Shown here: piece by piece, positions 8,184 through 17,202 of the stretch
How positions within the stretch are numbered: position 1 is the first letter of the stretch
Layout: each line of letters opens with the position of its first letter
NCBI RefSeq assembly: GCF_013112485.1
Contig: NZ_JABFHG010000008.1
Span: forward strand, 124,001 to 188,000
DNA from: Roseicella sp. DB1501
Lineage (GTDB): Bacteria; Pseudomonadota; Alphaproteobacteria; Acetobacterales; Acetobacteraceae
Reading direction: 5' to 3'
DNA length: 64,000 nt
The notes under the pieces: model-generated
What the model saw: the letters and a program-made list of their open reading frames with translations, nothing else
The model's database searches: none
What the model was told of the DNA's origin: nothing
Position numbers and translations under genes: made by a program

Positions 8184-9134
8184 TCAGAAGGTCAGGGCAG
8201 GCTGGGCGGGCACGGCGCCGGCGACGCGGCGGGCGGACCAGAGGCGGACGGCGATCGGGCCCGAAATCTCGGTCGAGGCCGGGGCGACGCAGCCGGCGCC
8301 GCCGAGCCATTGCGCCATCTCGTCATCGTCGAAGCCGAGCCAGCGATGCGCGTGGTCGGTGGCGAGCTCCACCTTGCCATGCGGGCCGAGATCGAGGACG
8401 AGCATCAGCCCGTCCGGCCGCAGCACCCGCGCCGCCTCGGCCAGCGCCGCCCCGGGATCCTCGGCATAGTGCAGGACCATCTGCAGGGTGACGAGGTCGA
8501 AGCAGGCATCCGGCAGGGGCAGGCGGTACATGTCGGCCTGGCGCACCGCGCAATGCGGGCCGAGGCCGCGCTCGGTCAGCCGCGCCCGGGCCAGGGCCAG
8601 CATGTCGCGGCTGGCATCGACGCCGAGGGCGCTGTCGGCGCGGCCGGCGAGCAGTTCCAGCAGCCGGCCGGTGCCGGTGCCGATATCGAGCACCCGGCCA
8701 GGCCGGTCCGGCAGGGCGGCGAGCAGTGCCGCCTCGATCGCCTCGGCGGGCAGGCCGAGGGCGCGCACCTCATCCCAGTCGGCGCCGTGGCGGCGGAAGC
8801 TGTCGGAGGCGGCGCGGGCGCGCTCGGCGGCCAGCCGCGCCGCCTGCCGCCGGTCGGCGGCGAGCTGCGGATCCTCCTCCGGCAGCCGCGCGAGGAGCTG
8901 GTGCACGAGATTGGCGCCGGGCGGCACCTGGAAATAGGCGTTGGCGCCCTCCGGGATGCGCTCCAGCAGCCCGGCCTCGACCAGCAGCCGGAGATGCCGC
9001 GACAGCCGCGGCTGCGATTGGCCGAGCACCTCGCACAGATCGGTCACGCAAAAAGCCCCGCGCGCGCAGAGCGCCAGCAACCGGAGCCGCGTCGGCTCCG
9101 CAGCGGCGCGCAGCTGGGCCAGAAATTTTTCCAT
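8184..9134 (-). CDS. ArsR-family regulator with SAM/SAH-binding methyltransferase domain (SahR-like)
   Basis: A 316-residue fusion. Residues about 1-85 form an ArsR winged helix-turn-helix (TDLCEVLGQSQPRLSRHLRLL). Residues about 125-270 form a class I methyltransferase fold with the SAM loop VLDIGTGTGRLLELL. Proteins of this architecture next to SAM-cycle genes include SahR, which senses S-adenosylhomocysteine and represses metH, ahcY and related genes; the methyltransferase domain is then used as a ligand sensor. Location directly upstream of metH and a near-palindrome 15 nt before its own start support that role. Whether it methylates anything is unknown. Confidence 0.85.
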   Translation of the reverse strand: MEKFLAQLRAAAEPTRLRLLALCARGAFCVTDLCEVLGQSQPRLSRHLRLLVEAGLLERIPEGANAYFQVPPGANLVHQLLARLPEEDPQLAADRRQAARLAAERARAASDSFRRHGADWDEVRALGLPAEAIEAALLAALPDRPGRVLDIGTGTGRLLELLAGRADSALGVDASRDMLALARARLTERGLGPHCAVRQADMYRLPLPDACFDLVTLQMVLHYAEDPGAALAEAARVLRPDGLMLVLDLGPHGKVELATDHAHRWLGFDDDEMAQWLGGAGCVAPASTEISGPIAVRLWSARRVAGAVPAQPALTF

Positions 9135-9148
9135 GGTCTGACATATGG

Positions 9149-9166
9149 CATAAAGATATCCTTATG
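9149..9166. promoter_or_regulatory. Palindromic operator for the ArsR/SahR-like regulator
   Basis: The 18-bp sequence CATAAAGATATCCTTATG is symmetrical except for one base pair and stands out as AT-rich. It lies between the divergent starts of the regulator-metH operon (start 9134) and the small Cys-rich gene (start 9187 or 9193), so one bound dimer could control both directions. The sequence is seen directly; the binding protein is inferred from position. Confidence 0.65.
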
Positions 9167-9186
9167 TCCAGCCAAGGACCCGATAT

Positions 9187-9567
9187 GTGACGATGACGTG
9201 GCACCTCGATGCGCGGATACCCCTGCTGGTGACCGGCGATGCGGCGGCGCTGGAACGGGCGCTGGCCACAAGGCCGGGCGCCGCGGTGCTGGCCGAAGCA
9301 CCGCCGCCGCCCCTGCCGGCCGGCGCGGTGGCGCTGGCGAGCTTCGATCCGGCCATGCCGCATGCTGCGGCCTGCGCCTGCTGCGGCGGCCGCCTGCCCG
9401 CCGCAGCAGCACTGGACCGGCTGTTCCAGGCGCGGGTGCGCAATCAGTGCCCGTGGTTCGAGCGGGTGGTGGCGCTGGCCGAGACGGCGGCGGCGCGGGA
9501 CGCCATCGCCGCCGCGCTCGCCGGGGATGCGGTGACCGCCGCCCGCTTCCGGGCGGTGGAGAGCTAG
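9187..9567 (+). CDS. Small uncharacterised protein with CACC motif, divergent from sahR-metH
   Basis: About 126 residues, starting with GTG at 9187 or ATG at 9193; I cannot decide between them. The middle contains HAACACCGGR followed by a helical stretch (LDRLFQARVR, FERVVALAETAAARDAI). Three cysteines within four residues suggest a metal site. I do not recognise the family with confidence. Codon use is like the neighbours, and the coding strand is supported by its own divergent promoter region with the palindrome. Its TAG stop and the TAG stop of fghA on the other strand share one CTAG tetranucleotide (9564-9567), so the two genes converge exactly. Confidence 0.7.
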   Translation: MTMTWHLDARIPLLVTGDAAALERALATRPGAAVLAEAPPPPLPAGAVALASFDPAMPHAAACACCGGRLPAAAALDRLFQARVRNQCPWFERVVALAETAAARDAIAAALAGDAVTAARFRAVES

Positions 9568-10415
9568 GCCCGGGCCAGCCGCGCCGCATGCCAGCGGAGA
9601 TGGTCCTCCACGAAGCTGGCGATGAAGAAGTAGGAGTGGTCGTATCCTTCCTGCCGGCGCAGGGTCAGCGGGATGCCGGCCTTGCGGCAGGCCTCCTGCA
9701 GCAGCTCGGGCTTGAGCTGCGCCGCAAGGAAGCTGTCCGCCGTCCCCTGGTCCACCAGGATGTCCGGCACCCGCGCCCCGTCCTCGATCAGCGCCGTCGC
9801 GTCATAGGCCCGCCAGGCGGCACGATCCGGGCCGAGATAGCCGGACAGCGCCTTCTCGCCCCAGGGGCAGCGCAGCGGCGAGCAGATCGGCGCGAAGGCC
9901 GAGACCGATGCGTAGCGGCCCGGATTGCGCAGCGCGATGGTCAGCGCGCCGTGGCCGCCCATGGAATGCCCCATGATGCCCTGCTGCTCGAGATCGGCCG
10001 GCAGCTCGGTGCCGATCAGCGCCGGCAGCTCCCGCTCGATGTAGCTCCGCATGCGGTAATGCGTCGCCCAGGGCTGCTGCGTGGCATCGACGTAGAAGCC
10101 GGCGCCCAGCCCGAAGTCGTAGGCCTTCTCGGGGTCGTCCGGCACGTCCTCGCCGCGCGGCGAGGTGTCGGGCGCGACCAGCAGCAGGCCGAGCTCGGCC
10201 GCGACGCGCTGCGCCCCAGCCTTCACCGTGAAATTCTCCTCCGTGCAGGTGAGGCCGGCGAGGAACCACACCACCGGCACCTTCGCCCCGTCCAGCGCCT
10301 GGGGCGGCAGATAGGCGGCGAAGCGCATCTCCGTCCCCGTCTCGGCGGAGCGGTGGCGGAGCACGCGCTGCTCGCCGCCGAAGCAGCGGGCGCGCGAGAC
10401 GATCTCCGCCGCCAT
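9564..10415 (-). CDS. fghA: S-formylglutathione hydrolase
   Basis: A 283-residue esterase-D type alpha/beta hydrolase that converts S-formylglutathione to formate and glutathione, the second step of glutathione-linked formaldehyde detoxification. The nucleophile elbow GHSMGGHGAL, the N-terminal VVWFLAGLTCTEENF oxyanion region and a C-terminal GYDHSYFFIASF with the catalytic histidine are all present. Its ATG is one base beyond the stop of the S-(hydroxymethyl)glutathione dehydrogenase gene, so the two steps are encoded in one transcript. Confidence 0.97.
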   Translation of the reverse strand: MAAEIVSRARCFGGEQRVLRHRSAETGTEMRFAAYLPPQALDGAKVPVVWFLAGLTCTEENFTVKAGAQRVAAELGLLLVAPDTSPRGEDVPDDPEKAYDFGLGAGFYVDATQQPWATHYRMRSYIERELPALIGTELPADLEQQGIMGHSMGGHGALTIALRNPGRYASVSAFAPICSPLRCPWGEKALSGYLGPDRAAWRAYDATALIEDGARVPDILVDQGTADSFLAAQLKPELLQEACRKAGIPLTLRRQEGYDHSYFFIASFVEDHLRWHAARLARA

Positions 10416-10416
10416 G

Positions 10417-11553
10417 CTAGAAGATCACCACCGAGCGGATCGACTTGCCCTCGTGCATCAGGTCGAAGGCCTCGTTGATCCGGTCGAGCGGCATGGTGTG
10501 GGTGATCAGGTCGTCGATGTTGATCTTCCCCTCCATGTACCAGTCGACGATCTTCGGCACGTCGGTGCGGCCGCGCGCCCCGCCGAAGGCGGTGCCCTTC
10601 CAGACCCGGCCGGTGACGAGCTGGAAGGGCCGCGTGGCGATCTCCTTCCCTGCCTCGGCGACGCCGATGATGATGCTCTGGCCCCAGCCGCGATGGCAGC
10701 ATTCCAGCGCCTGGCGCATGACGTTGACGTTGCCCGTCGCGTCGAAGGAGAAGTCGGCGCCGCCATCCGTCAGGTCGGCGATGGCCTGCACCACCTTGTC
10801 GTTGCCGACCTCCTTCGGGTTGACGAAGTGGGTCATGCCGAACTTCCTCGCCATCTCCTGCTTCGCCGGGTTGATGTCGACGCCGATGATCTTGTCCGCG
10901 CCCACCATGCGGGCGCCCTGGATCACGTTCAGCCCGATGCCGCCGAGGCCGAAGACCACCACATTGGCGCCCGGCCAGACCTTCGCGGTGTAGATCACCG
11001 CGCCGATGCCCGTCGTCACGCCGCAGCCGATGTAGCAGATCTTGTCGAAGGGGGCGTCCTCGCGCACCTTGGCGACCGCGATCTCCGGCAGCACGGTGAA
11101 GTTCGAGAAGGTGCTGCAGCCCATGTAGTGGTAGACGGTGTTGCCCGAGGGCGCACTGCGCCCCGCCGGCTCGCAATGGAAGCGGCTGGTGCCGTCCGGC
11201 ATCACGCCCTTGCCCTGGGTCGCGCGGATCGCGGTGCAGAGGTTGCTGCGCTGGCTGAGGCAGGTTTTGCACTGCCGGCATTCCGGCGTGTAGAGCGGGA
11301 TCACGTGGTCGCCCGGCTTCACGCTGGTGACGCCGGCGCCGACCTCGCGCACGATGCCGGCGCCCTCATGGCCGAGGATGGCAGGAAACAGCCCCTCCGA
11401 ATCCAGCCCGTCCAGCGTGTAGGCGTCGGTATGGCAGACGCCGGTCGCCATCACCTCGACCAGCACCTCGCCGGCCTTCGGCCCCTCCAGATCGACGGTG
11501 TCGATGGTGAGCGGCTTCTTGGCCTCCCAGGCGACGGCGGCGCGCGTCTTCAT
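10417..11553 (-). CDS. frmA: S-(hydroxymethyl)glutathione dehydrogenase (class III alcohol dehydrogenase)
   Basis: A 378-residue zinc-dependent class III alcohol dehydrogenase that oxidises S-hydroxymethylglutathione to S-formylglutathione with NAD. Visible are [12 protein letters not shown] (catalytic zinc cysteine and histidine), [12 protein letters not shown], the structural-zinc cluster [15 protein letters not shown], and the Rossmann glycine motif [15 protein letters not shown]. Length is typical. It is the first gene of the pair with fghA; its upstream region is a 700-bp stretch holding only a gene relic and a repeat. Confidence 0.98.
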   Translation of the reverse strand: MKTRAAVAWEAKKPLTIDTVDLEGPKAGEVLVEVMATGVCHTDAYTLDGLDSEGLFPAILGHEGAGIVREVGAGVTSVKPGDHVIPLYTPECRQCKTCLSQRSNLCTAIRATQGKGVMPDGTSRFHCEPAGRSAPSGNTVYHYMGCSTFSNFTVLPEIAVAKVREDAPFDKICYIGCGVTTGIGAVIYTAKVWPGANVVVFGLGGIGLNVIQGARMVGADKIIGVDINPAKQEMARKFGMTHFVNPKEVGNDKVVQAIADLTDGGADFSFDATGNVNVMRQALECCHRGWGQSIIIGVAEAGKEIATRPFQLVTGRVWKGTAFGGARGRTDVPKIVDWYMEGKINIDDLITHTMPLDRINEAFDLMHEGKSIRSVVIF

Positions 11554-11828
11554 CCGGCTCCCTCCCTTGCGACATGCATGGCCCGACAGGATGCCTGTCG
11601 GATGTGTGGGCCGATCCTGCCCTCACAAGAGGTTATCGGGAAACCCTGACTAAGGTAGCGGGACGTTCTCTTCCCCGGCGTGGGAGAGGCGAAAGCCGAA
11701 GCCTCACGGCAAGAGAATCATGGCTGGCACATCTTAACGATATATCTGAATATATTCAGATACGCTCTTTTTGCCTGTGCCGCTCCCCTAGCCAGGATCC
11801 CCCGCTCGGACAAGACCATCACCCGTCG

Positions 11829-12071
11829 CGTGAGATGGCGGAGAAGGCCGGACTCGCGGCGCATGTCGACGTCCTCGTCGGCGACACGGTGGCGATGATC
11901 CGGGCCCTGCCGGGCAAGATCGACGTCGTGCTGATCGATCTATGGAAGGATCTCGACCTCCCCTGCCTCGATGCCTTCTACCCGCGCCTCAATCGCGGCG
12001 CGATCATCGTCGCCGACAACATGATCCACCCCGGCAATGCCGATGTGCGGCACTCAAGCGTGATCGCTTGA
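11829..12071 (+). pseudogene. C-terminal remnant of an O-methyltransferase-like gene
   Basis: From about residue EMAEKAGL onwards the frame reads like the SAM-binding and later strands of a class I O-methyltransferase: VDVLVGDTVAMIRALPG, IDVVLIDLWKDLDLPCL, then GAIIVADNMIHPG. The upstream half of the enzyme is missing; the 240 nt before it translate to nothing similar and include an unusually AT-rich patch near 11735-11770. The reading frame ends inside the conserved end of a dispersed repeat at 12057. This is best read as a decayed or truncated gene. Confidence 0.6.
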
Positions 12072-12158
12072 GGCGGACTCACCGGAAAGCGTGACTCACG
12101 CGATCAAACAACCGCCTGGACCATGATCCGCGACCCTGTGTGAGCGGATCATGGTCCA
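12057..12158 (+). repeat. 102-bp dispersed palindromic repeat, copy 1
   Basis: This element matches the segment 46092-46193 base for base apart from about nine differences, with the same length and orientation. The right part is a perfect 14-bp hairpin (TGGACCATGATCCG at 12117-12130, its complement at 12145-12158, 14-base loop). The left part contains AGCGTGATCGC and the short palindrome GCGTGACTCACGC. No open frame of note lies inside. The stretch 12159-12270 up to the sensor kinase stop holds nothing I recognise. Confidence 0.85.
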
Positions 12159-12270
12159 TGGCGAGGCAGTGCGCGCCAGGCCCGGCATAGGCAGCGTGCT
12201 GCTGCCGGTCGGCAGGGGCATCGAGGTGAGCCGCTTCCTGCCGGATGAGGGCCGCCTCAGGTGCCGGGCG

Positions 12271-15200
12271 TCAGCCGGCGAGCACCTCCCGGATGCGGCT
12301 CGCCAGCGCCTCGGTGGTGAAGGGCTTGGTCATGACATGCATGCCGGGGTCGAGATGGCCGTTGCCAATGACCGCGTGCTCGGCATAGCCGGTGATGAAC
12401 AGCACCTTCAGCCCCGGCCGGCGCTGCCGCGCCGCATCCGCCATCTGCCGACCGTTCATGCCGCCGGGCAAGCCGACATCCGTCACCAGCAGGTCAATCC
12501 GCGCCGGGGATTGCAGCAGCGCCAGGCCGCTGGCGGCATCGACCGCCTCCAGCACCGCATAGCCGAGATCGCCGAGCACCTCCGAGGCGAAGGTCCGGAT
12601 CGTCGGCTCGTCATCGACGACGAGCACCGTCTCGCCCGGGCTGGCCTGCGGCGCCGGCGAGCCGGGCAGCGCCTCGCCCACCTCGGCATCGCCGCGATGG
12701 CGCGGCAGGTAGAGCCGCATCGTCGTGCCCTGGCCGGGCTCGGAATAGATGCGCGCCTGGCCGCCGGATTGCCGGGCGAAGCCGTAGATCATGGAGAGGC
12801 CGAGCCCGGTGCCCTGGCCGAAGGGCTTGGTGGTGAAGAAGGGATCGAAGGCCCGCGCCGCCACCTCCGGCGTCATGCCGACGCCGGTATCGGTGACGGC
12901 GATCGCCACATACTGCCCGGGCGGCAGGTCGCGCTCGCGCGCGGCTCGCGCGTCCAGCCGGGTGTTCGTCGTCTCGATGGTCAGCCGGCCGCCATCGGGC
13001 ATGGCGTCGCGGGCATTGATGCAGAGGTTGAGCAGCGCGTTCTCGAGCTGGTTCGGATCGACCAGGGTCGGCCAGAGCCGCGGCGCGCCCACCACCTCGA
13101 GCGCGATGGCCGGGCCGATCGAACGCCGGATCAACTCTTCCATGCCGGCGATCAGCCGGTTCACCTCGGTCGGGCGCGGATCCAGCGTCTGCCGGCGGGA
13201 GAAGGCGAGCAGGCGGTGGGTCAGCGCCGCGGCGCGCTTCGCCGCGCCCTGGGCGGTGGTGATGTAGCGCCCGGTCTCGGCGAGGCGGCCCTCCTGCAGG
13301 CGGCGGTTCAGCAGCTCCAGCGCGCCGATGATGCCGGTGAGCAGGTTGTTGAAATCATGCGCGATGCCGCCGGTGAGCTGGCCGACCGCCTCCATCTTCT
13401 GGCTCTGCCGCAGCTGCGCCTCCAGCGCCCGCTGCTCGGTGACGTTGTGGCCGGTGGCGTAGATCTCCTCGCCTTCCGGGATGCAGGTCAGGCTATGGCT
13501 GCGATAGCTGCCGTCGCGGTGGCGCAGCCGGATGTCGAGGCCGCGGACCGGCTCGCCGGCGAGCAGGCGCTGCCAGGCCGCCTGCAGCTCCGGCATGTCC
13601 TCCGGATGCGCCAGATCGGTGTAGAGCATGTCGTGCAGCACCTCCGCCGGATGGCCGAGATCCGTGGTCCAGGCGGGGTTGACCGCCTTGGCGCGCCCGT
13701 CGCGCCCCCAGATGGACAGCAGGTCGGTGCTGACGGTCCAGATGCGGTCGCGCTCGCGCGTGCGGTTCTGGACCAGCTGCTCGAGGCCGGTATTCATGGC
13801 CTGCAGCGCCGACTCGGCGCGCTTGCGGTCGGTGATGTCGAGCACGGTGCCGATCAGCCGCACCGGCGCACCCTGCTCGAAATGCGTCTCGCCATTGGCG
13901 GAGACCCAGCGCTCGATCCCGTCCTCGATGCCGATGGTGCGGTATTCGCAGCGGAACTGGCCGGTGCCCGCCGGGTCGAGCGCGCCGCGGACCGCCGCAT
14001 CCGCCCGCGCGCGGTCCTCGGGATGCAGGCCGGCGAGGAAGGTGCCGGCATAGGTGACCGGGGCGTCCGGCGAGAGGCCGAAGAGCGCGCGGCAGCGATT
14101 GTCCCAGATGAGCGAGTCGCTGCGCACGCGGTAGTCGAAGGTGCCGATCCCGGCGGCGGCGGTGGCGAGGCGCAGCCGGTCGTCGCGGTCGCGCAGGGCG
14201 GCATCGGCGCGCTCCAGCTCGCTGCGGTCGAGCATGGCACCGATCATGCGGATGGCGCGGCCATCCTGGTCGCGGATGACATAGCCGCGGTCGCGTACCT
14301 GGGCGTAGCTGCCATCGGCGCGGCCGAAGCGGTACTCGCCGGACCAGCTCGTGCCGGTGCCCTCGATCACCGCGTGGATGTCGCGGTCCACGCGCTCGCG
14401 GTCCTTGGGATGGATGGTGGCGAGCCACCAGGCGCCGGTCGGCTCCACCGCCTCCGGGGTCCAGCCATAGGCCGATTCCAGCGCCTCGTTCCAATGCACG
14501 GCGTTGGTCGTCAGGTCCCAGTCCCAGATCGCGTCGCGCGCCGCCCGCTGCGCCAGGCGGTAGCGCTCGTTGATCGCCTCGGCCCCCTCGCCGGTGCTGC
14601 GTTGCTGCGTGCGGTCGCGCAACACCTTGAGGAAGCCGACCTGCTCGCCGGTCTCGTCGCGCAGCGGCAGCATCTCGGCGGCGGCCCAGATGCGGCTGCC
14701 ATCCTTGCGCTGGTGCCAGCGTGTCTCGCCGGTCCGGCCATGCTGCCGGCTCGCCCGCATCTCCGCCGCCGGGAGCTGCGCCGCACGATCCTCCGGCGTG
14801 AAGATCAGCGCCAACGGCTGCCCGAGCGCCTCCGCGGCGCTCCAGCCGAACAGGGTCTCGGCGCCGGTGTTCCAGCCGGTGATGCGGCCCTCGAGGTCGG
14901 TCGCCAGGATGGCGATGTCGACCGCGCTGTCGAGCGTGCGGCGGCGCAGCGCATCGGCGCGGTCGCGCCGGGCGAGCTGCGCCTCGCGCTGCGCCAGCGC
15001 CCGGCGCAGCGCGATCTGGGTGCTGGCCTGGCGGGCAAGCGCCTGGAGCAGCCCGCGCTCCCGCGCATCGAGCCCGGCCGGGCGCGGCTGGGTATCGAGG
15101 ACGCAGAGCACGCCGACCGGCAGTCCCTCGGCACGGACCGGCATGCCGGCATAGAAGCGCAGGCCGGGGCTGCCGGTGACGAGCGGGTTGCCGGCGAAGC

Positions 15201-15492
15201 GCGGATCCTGCGTGGCGTCGGGGATGACCAGACCGTCCGGCTCGTGCAGCGTGACCGGGCAGAAGGCGAGGGCCCGGGGCAGGCTGCCGCGGGCGAAGCC
15301 GAACGTCGCCTTGCTCCACTGCCGGATCTCGGCGACGAGTTGCAGCGCCCCCATCGGGGCCCCGAGCAGTTCGGCCGCCAGCCGGGCGAGGTCGTCGAAG
15401 CTGTCCTCGGACGGCGTATCGAGGAGGCCGGTCCGGTGCAGGGCCTCGAGGCGCTCGGCTTCGGTCCAGCCGGGCGGTTGCGGGTCGCTCAT
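12271..15492 (-). CDS. Hybrid sensor histidine kinase (GAF-multiple PAS-HisKA-HATPase-REC)
   Basis: A 1073-residue soluble sensor kinase without evident membrane segments. Order: GAF domain (about 25-170, [16 protein letters not shown]), four PAS/PAC units (about 185-690; repeated [13 protein letters not shown]-type and [19 protein letters not shown]-type sequences), HisKA with the phosphorylated histidine in [13 protein letters not shown] (about 705), HATPase with [14 protein letters not shown] and [16 protein letters not shown] boxes, and a C-terminal receiver with VLVVDDEP and [11 protein letters not shown]. It would sense a cytoplasmic signal and pass phosphate to its own receiver. No partner response regulator lies next to it. 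The target is unknown. Confidence 0.95.
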   Translation of the reverse strand: MSDPQPPGWTEAERLEALHRTGLLDTPSEDSFDDLARLAAELLGAPMGALQLVAEIRQWSKATFGFARGSLPRALAFCPVTLHEPDGLVIPDATQDPRFAGNPLVTGSPGLRFYAGMPVRAEGLPVGVLCVLDTQPRPAGLDARERGLLQALARQASTQIALRRALAQREAQLARRDRADALRRRTLDSAVDIAILATDLEGRITGWNTGAETLFGWSAAEALGQPLALIFTPEDRAAQLPAAEMRASRQHGRTGETRWHQRKDGSRIWAAAEMLPLRDETGEQVGFLKVLRDRTQQRSTGEGAEAINERYRLAQRAARDAIWDWDLTTNAVHWNEALESAYGWTPEAVEPTGAWWLATIHPKDRERVDRDIHAVIEGTGTSWSGEYRFGRADGSYAQVRDRGYVIRDQDGRAIRMIGAMLDRSELERADAALRDRDDRLRLATAAAGIGTFDYRVRSDSLIWDNRCRALFGLSPDAPVTYAGTFLAGLHPEDRARADAAVRGALDPAGTGQFRCEYRTIGIEDGIERWVSANGETHFEQGAPVRLIGTVLDITDRKRAESALQAMNTGLEQLVQNRTRERDRIWTVSTDLLSIWGRDGRAKAVNPAWTTDLGHPAEVLHDMLYTDLAHPEDMPELQAAWQRLLAGEPVRGLDIRLRHRDGSYRSHSLTCIPEGEEIYATGHNVTEQRALEAQLRQSQKMEAVGQLTGGIAHDFNNLLTGIIGALELLNRRLQEGRLAETGRYITTAQGAAKRAAALTHRLLAFSRRQTLDPRPTEVNRLIAGMEELIRRSIGPAIALEVVGAPRLWPTLVDPNQLENALLNLCINARDAMPDGGRLTIETTNTRLDARAARERDLPPGQYVAIAVTDTGVGMTPEVAARAFDPFFTTKPFGQGTGLGLSMIYGFARQSGGQARIYSEPGQGTTMRLYLPRHRGDAEVGEALPGSPAPQASPGETVLVVDDEPTIRTFASEVLGDLGYAVLEAVDAASGLALLQSPARIDLLVTDVGLPGGMNGRQMADAARQRRPGLKVLFITGYAEHAVIGNGHLDPGMHVMTKPFTTEALASRIREVLAG

Positions 15493-15729
15493 GCCGGATG
15501 GCTCATGCCGGGCGGACGGCCCGCGGCCGCGCAGCCATCGGTCCGGTGGGCATGAGACGCAGGTTGTAGGCGGCCGATGGCATTCGCAGCCTCTAACAGG
15601 CGTGCTTGGCCCACGAAATGCCCATCCTCGTCATTGCGCCGGGCCCGACGGGGCGTCACGCAGGTGTGTGGCGGCACTCCTTCGCCGTTCGGCTTTGCGG
15701 TCCGCCCAACCCGTCCTTGGGAGCTGGCC

Positions 15730-15835
15730 CTACAGCGGATTGCGTTCAAGATCGAACGCCACTCCGCTGCAGCCTGTTGTTTTCAATGCAAATTCAAGCG
15801 TCCGGTCGGTCTCGTCCTTCCGCGATCCGCTCTAG
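15730..15835. repeat. MITE-like element with imperfect terminal inverted repeats
   Basis: The 106-bp segment begins CTACAGCGGATTGCG and ends CGCGATCCGCTCTAG; these ends are inverted copies with two mismatches. An internal hairpin pairs CAGCGGATTGCGTTC with GAACGCCACTCCGCTG imperfectly. The rightmost CTAG contains the TAG stop codon of the SDR gene read on the minus strand, so the element starts within that stop. It may act as a transcription terminator there. The rest of the gap, 15493-15729, shows no gene and no structure I can name. Confidence 0.7.
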
Positions 15836-16635
15836 TCCGGCGCCTCCCCGGCCGCGCCATAGGCCATCCAGCCGCCATCGACCGGCAGGGTGATGCCGGT
15901 GACGTAGCTCGCCGCCGGCGAGGCGAGGAACCAGGCAGCCTCGGCGATCTCCTCCGGCCGCGCCAGGCGCCCGAGCGGGGCGCGGCGGGCGATGGCACCG
16001 GTATCGATCTTGCCGTCGCGCTCCAGCGCCTCGACCAGTGGCGTGCGCACATAGCCAGGGGCAATGGCGTTCACCCGGATGCCGTGCCGGCCCCATTCGG
16101 CGGCGAGGCTGCGGGTGAGGGCGATGATGCCCGCCTTGGCGGCACCGTAGCCGTTCCGCCGCGGCAGGCCGGTGAGCCCGGCGATGGAGGCGAGGCCGAT
16201 GATCGCGCCGCGCCCCTCCTCCCCTCCCCCGCCTGGCGCCGCCGCGCGGGCCAGCATCGCCTTCGCTGCCTCGCGGGCGCAGAGGAAGCTGCCCTTCAGG
16301 TGGATGTCGAGCTGGCGGGCGAAATGCGCGCCGCTCTGCTCCAGCGTCGGCTGGATGCTGTCGGCGATGCCGGCATTGTTCACCAGCACGTCGAGCCGGC
16401 CGAGGCGCTGCGCGACCTCGACCACCATGGCGACGACCTGCGCCTCCTCGGCGACGTCGCAGGCCAGGCCGAGATGCCCCTCGCCGAGCTCGCGGGCGCG
16501 GGCCTCGGCCGCCGCCTGCCGCAGATCGGCGATGACGATGCGGTGCCCGCCCGCCGCGAAGCGCCGGGCGATGGCCCAGCCGATGCCGTCCGCCCCGCCG
16601 GTCACCAGCGTGACCGGGCTGCCCTGTTGCGCCAT
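15832..16635 (-). CDS. Short-chain dehydrogenase/reductase
   Basis: A 267-residue classical SDR that would reduce or oxidise a hydroxyl/keto group with NAD(P). Motifs: LVTGGADGIGWAIARRF (cofactor glycine loop, slightly unusual GGADGIG), DVLVNNAG, the catalytic serine region GLASIAGLTG and YGAAKAG for Tyr-x3-Lys, and the C-terminal GITLPVDGGWM. GGAGACAG precedes the ATG at 16635; the longer open frame upstream has no family similarity. Substrate is not predictable. The stop codon is provided by the end of a dispersed repeat. Confidence 0.92.
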   Translation of the reverse strand: MAQQGSPVTLVTGGADGIGWAIARRFAAGGHRIVIADLRQAAAEARARELGEGHLGLACDVAEEAQVVAMVVEVAQRLGRLDVLVNNAGIADSIQPTLEQSGAHFARQLDIHLKGSFLCAREAAKAMLARAAAPGGGGEEGRGAIIGLASIAGLTGLPRRNGYGAAKAGIIALTRSLAAEWGRHGIRVNAIAPGYVRTPLVEALERDGKIDTGAIARRAPLGRLARPEEIAEAAWFLASPAASYVTGITLPVDGGWMAYGAAGEAPD

Positions 16636-16724
16636 CTGTCTCCTCCCGGGCCTTCTCCGGCGCAGCATCCCCCGGAAGCGCCGCCCGGGACAGCCCCGGC
16701 CCGCGTCGCTGCGGTCCGTTGTTT

Positions 16725-16761
16725 CCAGAGCAGAGTCACGCCTTCCCGCGATCTGCTCTGG
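16725..16761. terminator. Hairpin between the secreted-protein gene and the SDR gene
   Basis: A perfect 10-bp inverted repeat, CCAGAGCAGA at 16725-16734 and TCTGCTCTGG at 16752-16761, with a 17-base loop. It lies just downstream of the minus-strand gene 16772-17110, where it may end transcription. Read on the minus strand it contains AGAGCAGATCGCGGGAAGG, which resembles the ends of the dispersed repeats at 15730 and 37531, so it may be a degenerate member of the same family. Confidence 0.5.
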
Positions 16762-16771
16762 GGTGCCGGGG

Positions 16772-17110
16772 TCAGTTGATGGCGACTGGGGTCGGGTGGC
16801 GGACCAGGACGGTATCATCGCGGCGGCTGATCTCGATCTGCTCGGGCGCCGCATCCGCGGCCCGCGGCGCCGAGAGCAGCACGCTCTGGCCGGGGACGAG
16901 CCGGGTCTCGAGGCGGAGCGGGGTCGCATCCGGGCTTGCCAGGGTGACGACCAGGCGGTAGCCCTCCGGCTCGACCGTGTAGTAGGCGATGCCGGCGGCC
17001 TCGCCCAGCGCGATGCTGCGGGCCTCGACCGGCCGCAGCTCCTGGGCCGGCGCGGGGGCGGTGGCGGCGAGCGCGAGCCCGGCCGCCAGGAGAGTGGAAC
17101 GAAGGATCAT
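16772..17110 (-). CDS. Small secreted protein of unknown function
   Basis: A 112-residue protein with a standard signal peptide (LLAAGLALAATAPAPAQE, cleavage after AQ near residue 23). It has a beta-rich mature domain of about 90 residues (YYTVEPEGYRLVVTL, LETRLVPGQSVLLSA). I see no catalytic motif. It is divergently transcribed from the LysR regulator gene, with about 90 nt between the two starts, and so may be a regulated target. The hairpin at 16725-16761 follows its stop. Confidence 0.7.
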   Translation of the reverse strand: MILRSTLLAAGLALAATAPAPAQELRPVEARSIALGEAAGIAYYTVEPEGYRLVVTLASPDATPLRLETRLVPGQSVLLSAPRAADAAPEQIEISRRDDTVLVRHPTPVAIN

Positions 17111-17182
17111 TGCGTATCGACCTCTGTCGGGCCCCGGTGATGCGGGGCGTTGCGAGTGAGATGGTCGAGGCGGGATGATTGG

Positions 17183-17196
17183 TCCAACCGATTGGA
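17183..17196. promoter_or_regulatory. Candidate LysR operator
   Basis: Inverted repeat TCCAA-N4-TTGGA in the intergenic region between the divergent secreted-protein gene and the LysR gene, seven bases before the chosen LysR start. Its dyad symmetry and location suit autoregulation by a LysR protein, but the arms are short, so chance cannot be excluded. Confidence 0.35.
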
Positions 17197-17202
17197 TCGA
17201 TC

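Noticed and set aside
4671-10478. A very long open frame (more than 1900 codons) on the plus strand opposite metH and neighbouring genes
   Set aside because: It is the antisense shadow of minus-strand genes in GC-rich DNA; its translation is Arg/Ala/Gly-biased with no domain, and metH, the ArsR fusion, fghA and frmA on the other strand are unmistakable.
12151-15555. A 1134-codon plus-strand frame opposite the sensor kinase
   Set aside because: Antisense shadow; the minus-strand kinase has complete GAF, PAS, HisKA, HATPase and receiver motifs.
15610-15720. Third copy of the hairpin repeat seen at 23201 and 28263
   Set aside because: Only short shared words (GGCTTTGCGG, GTCCTTGGG) are visible; the similarity is too weak to claim.
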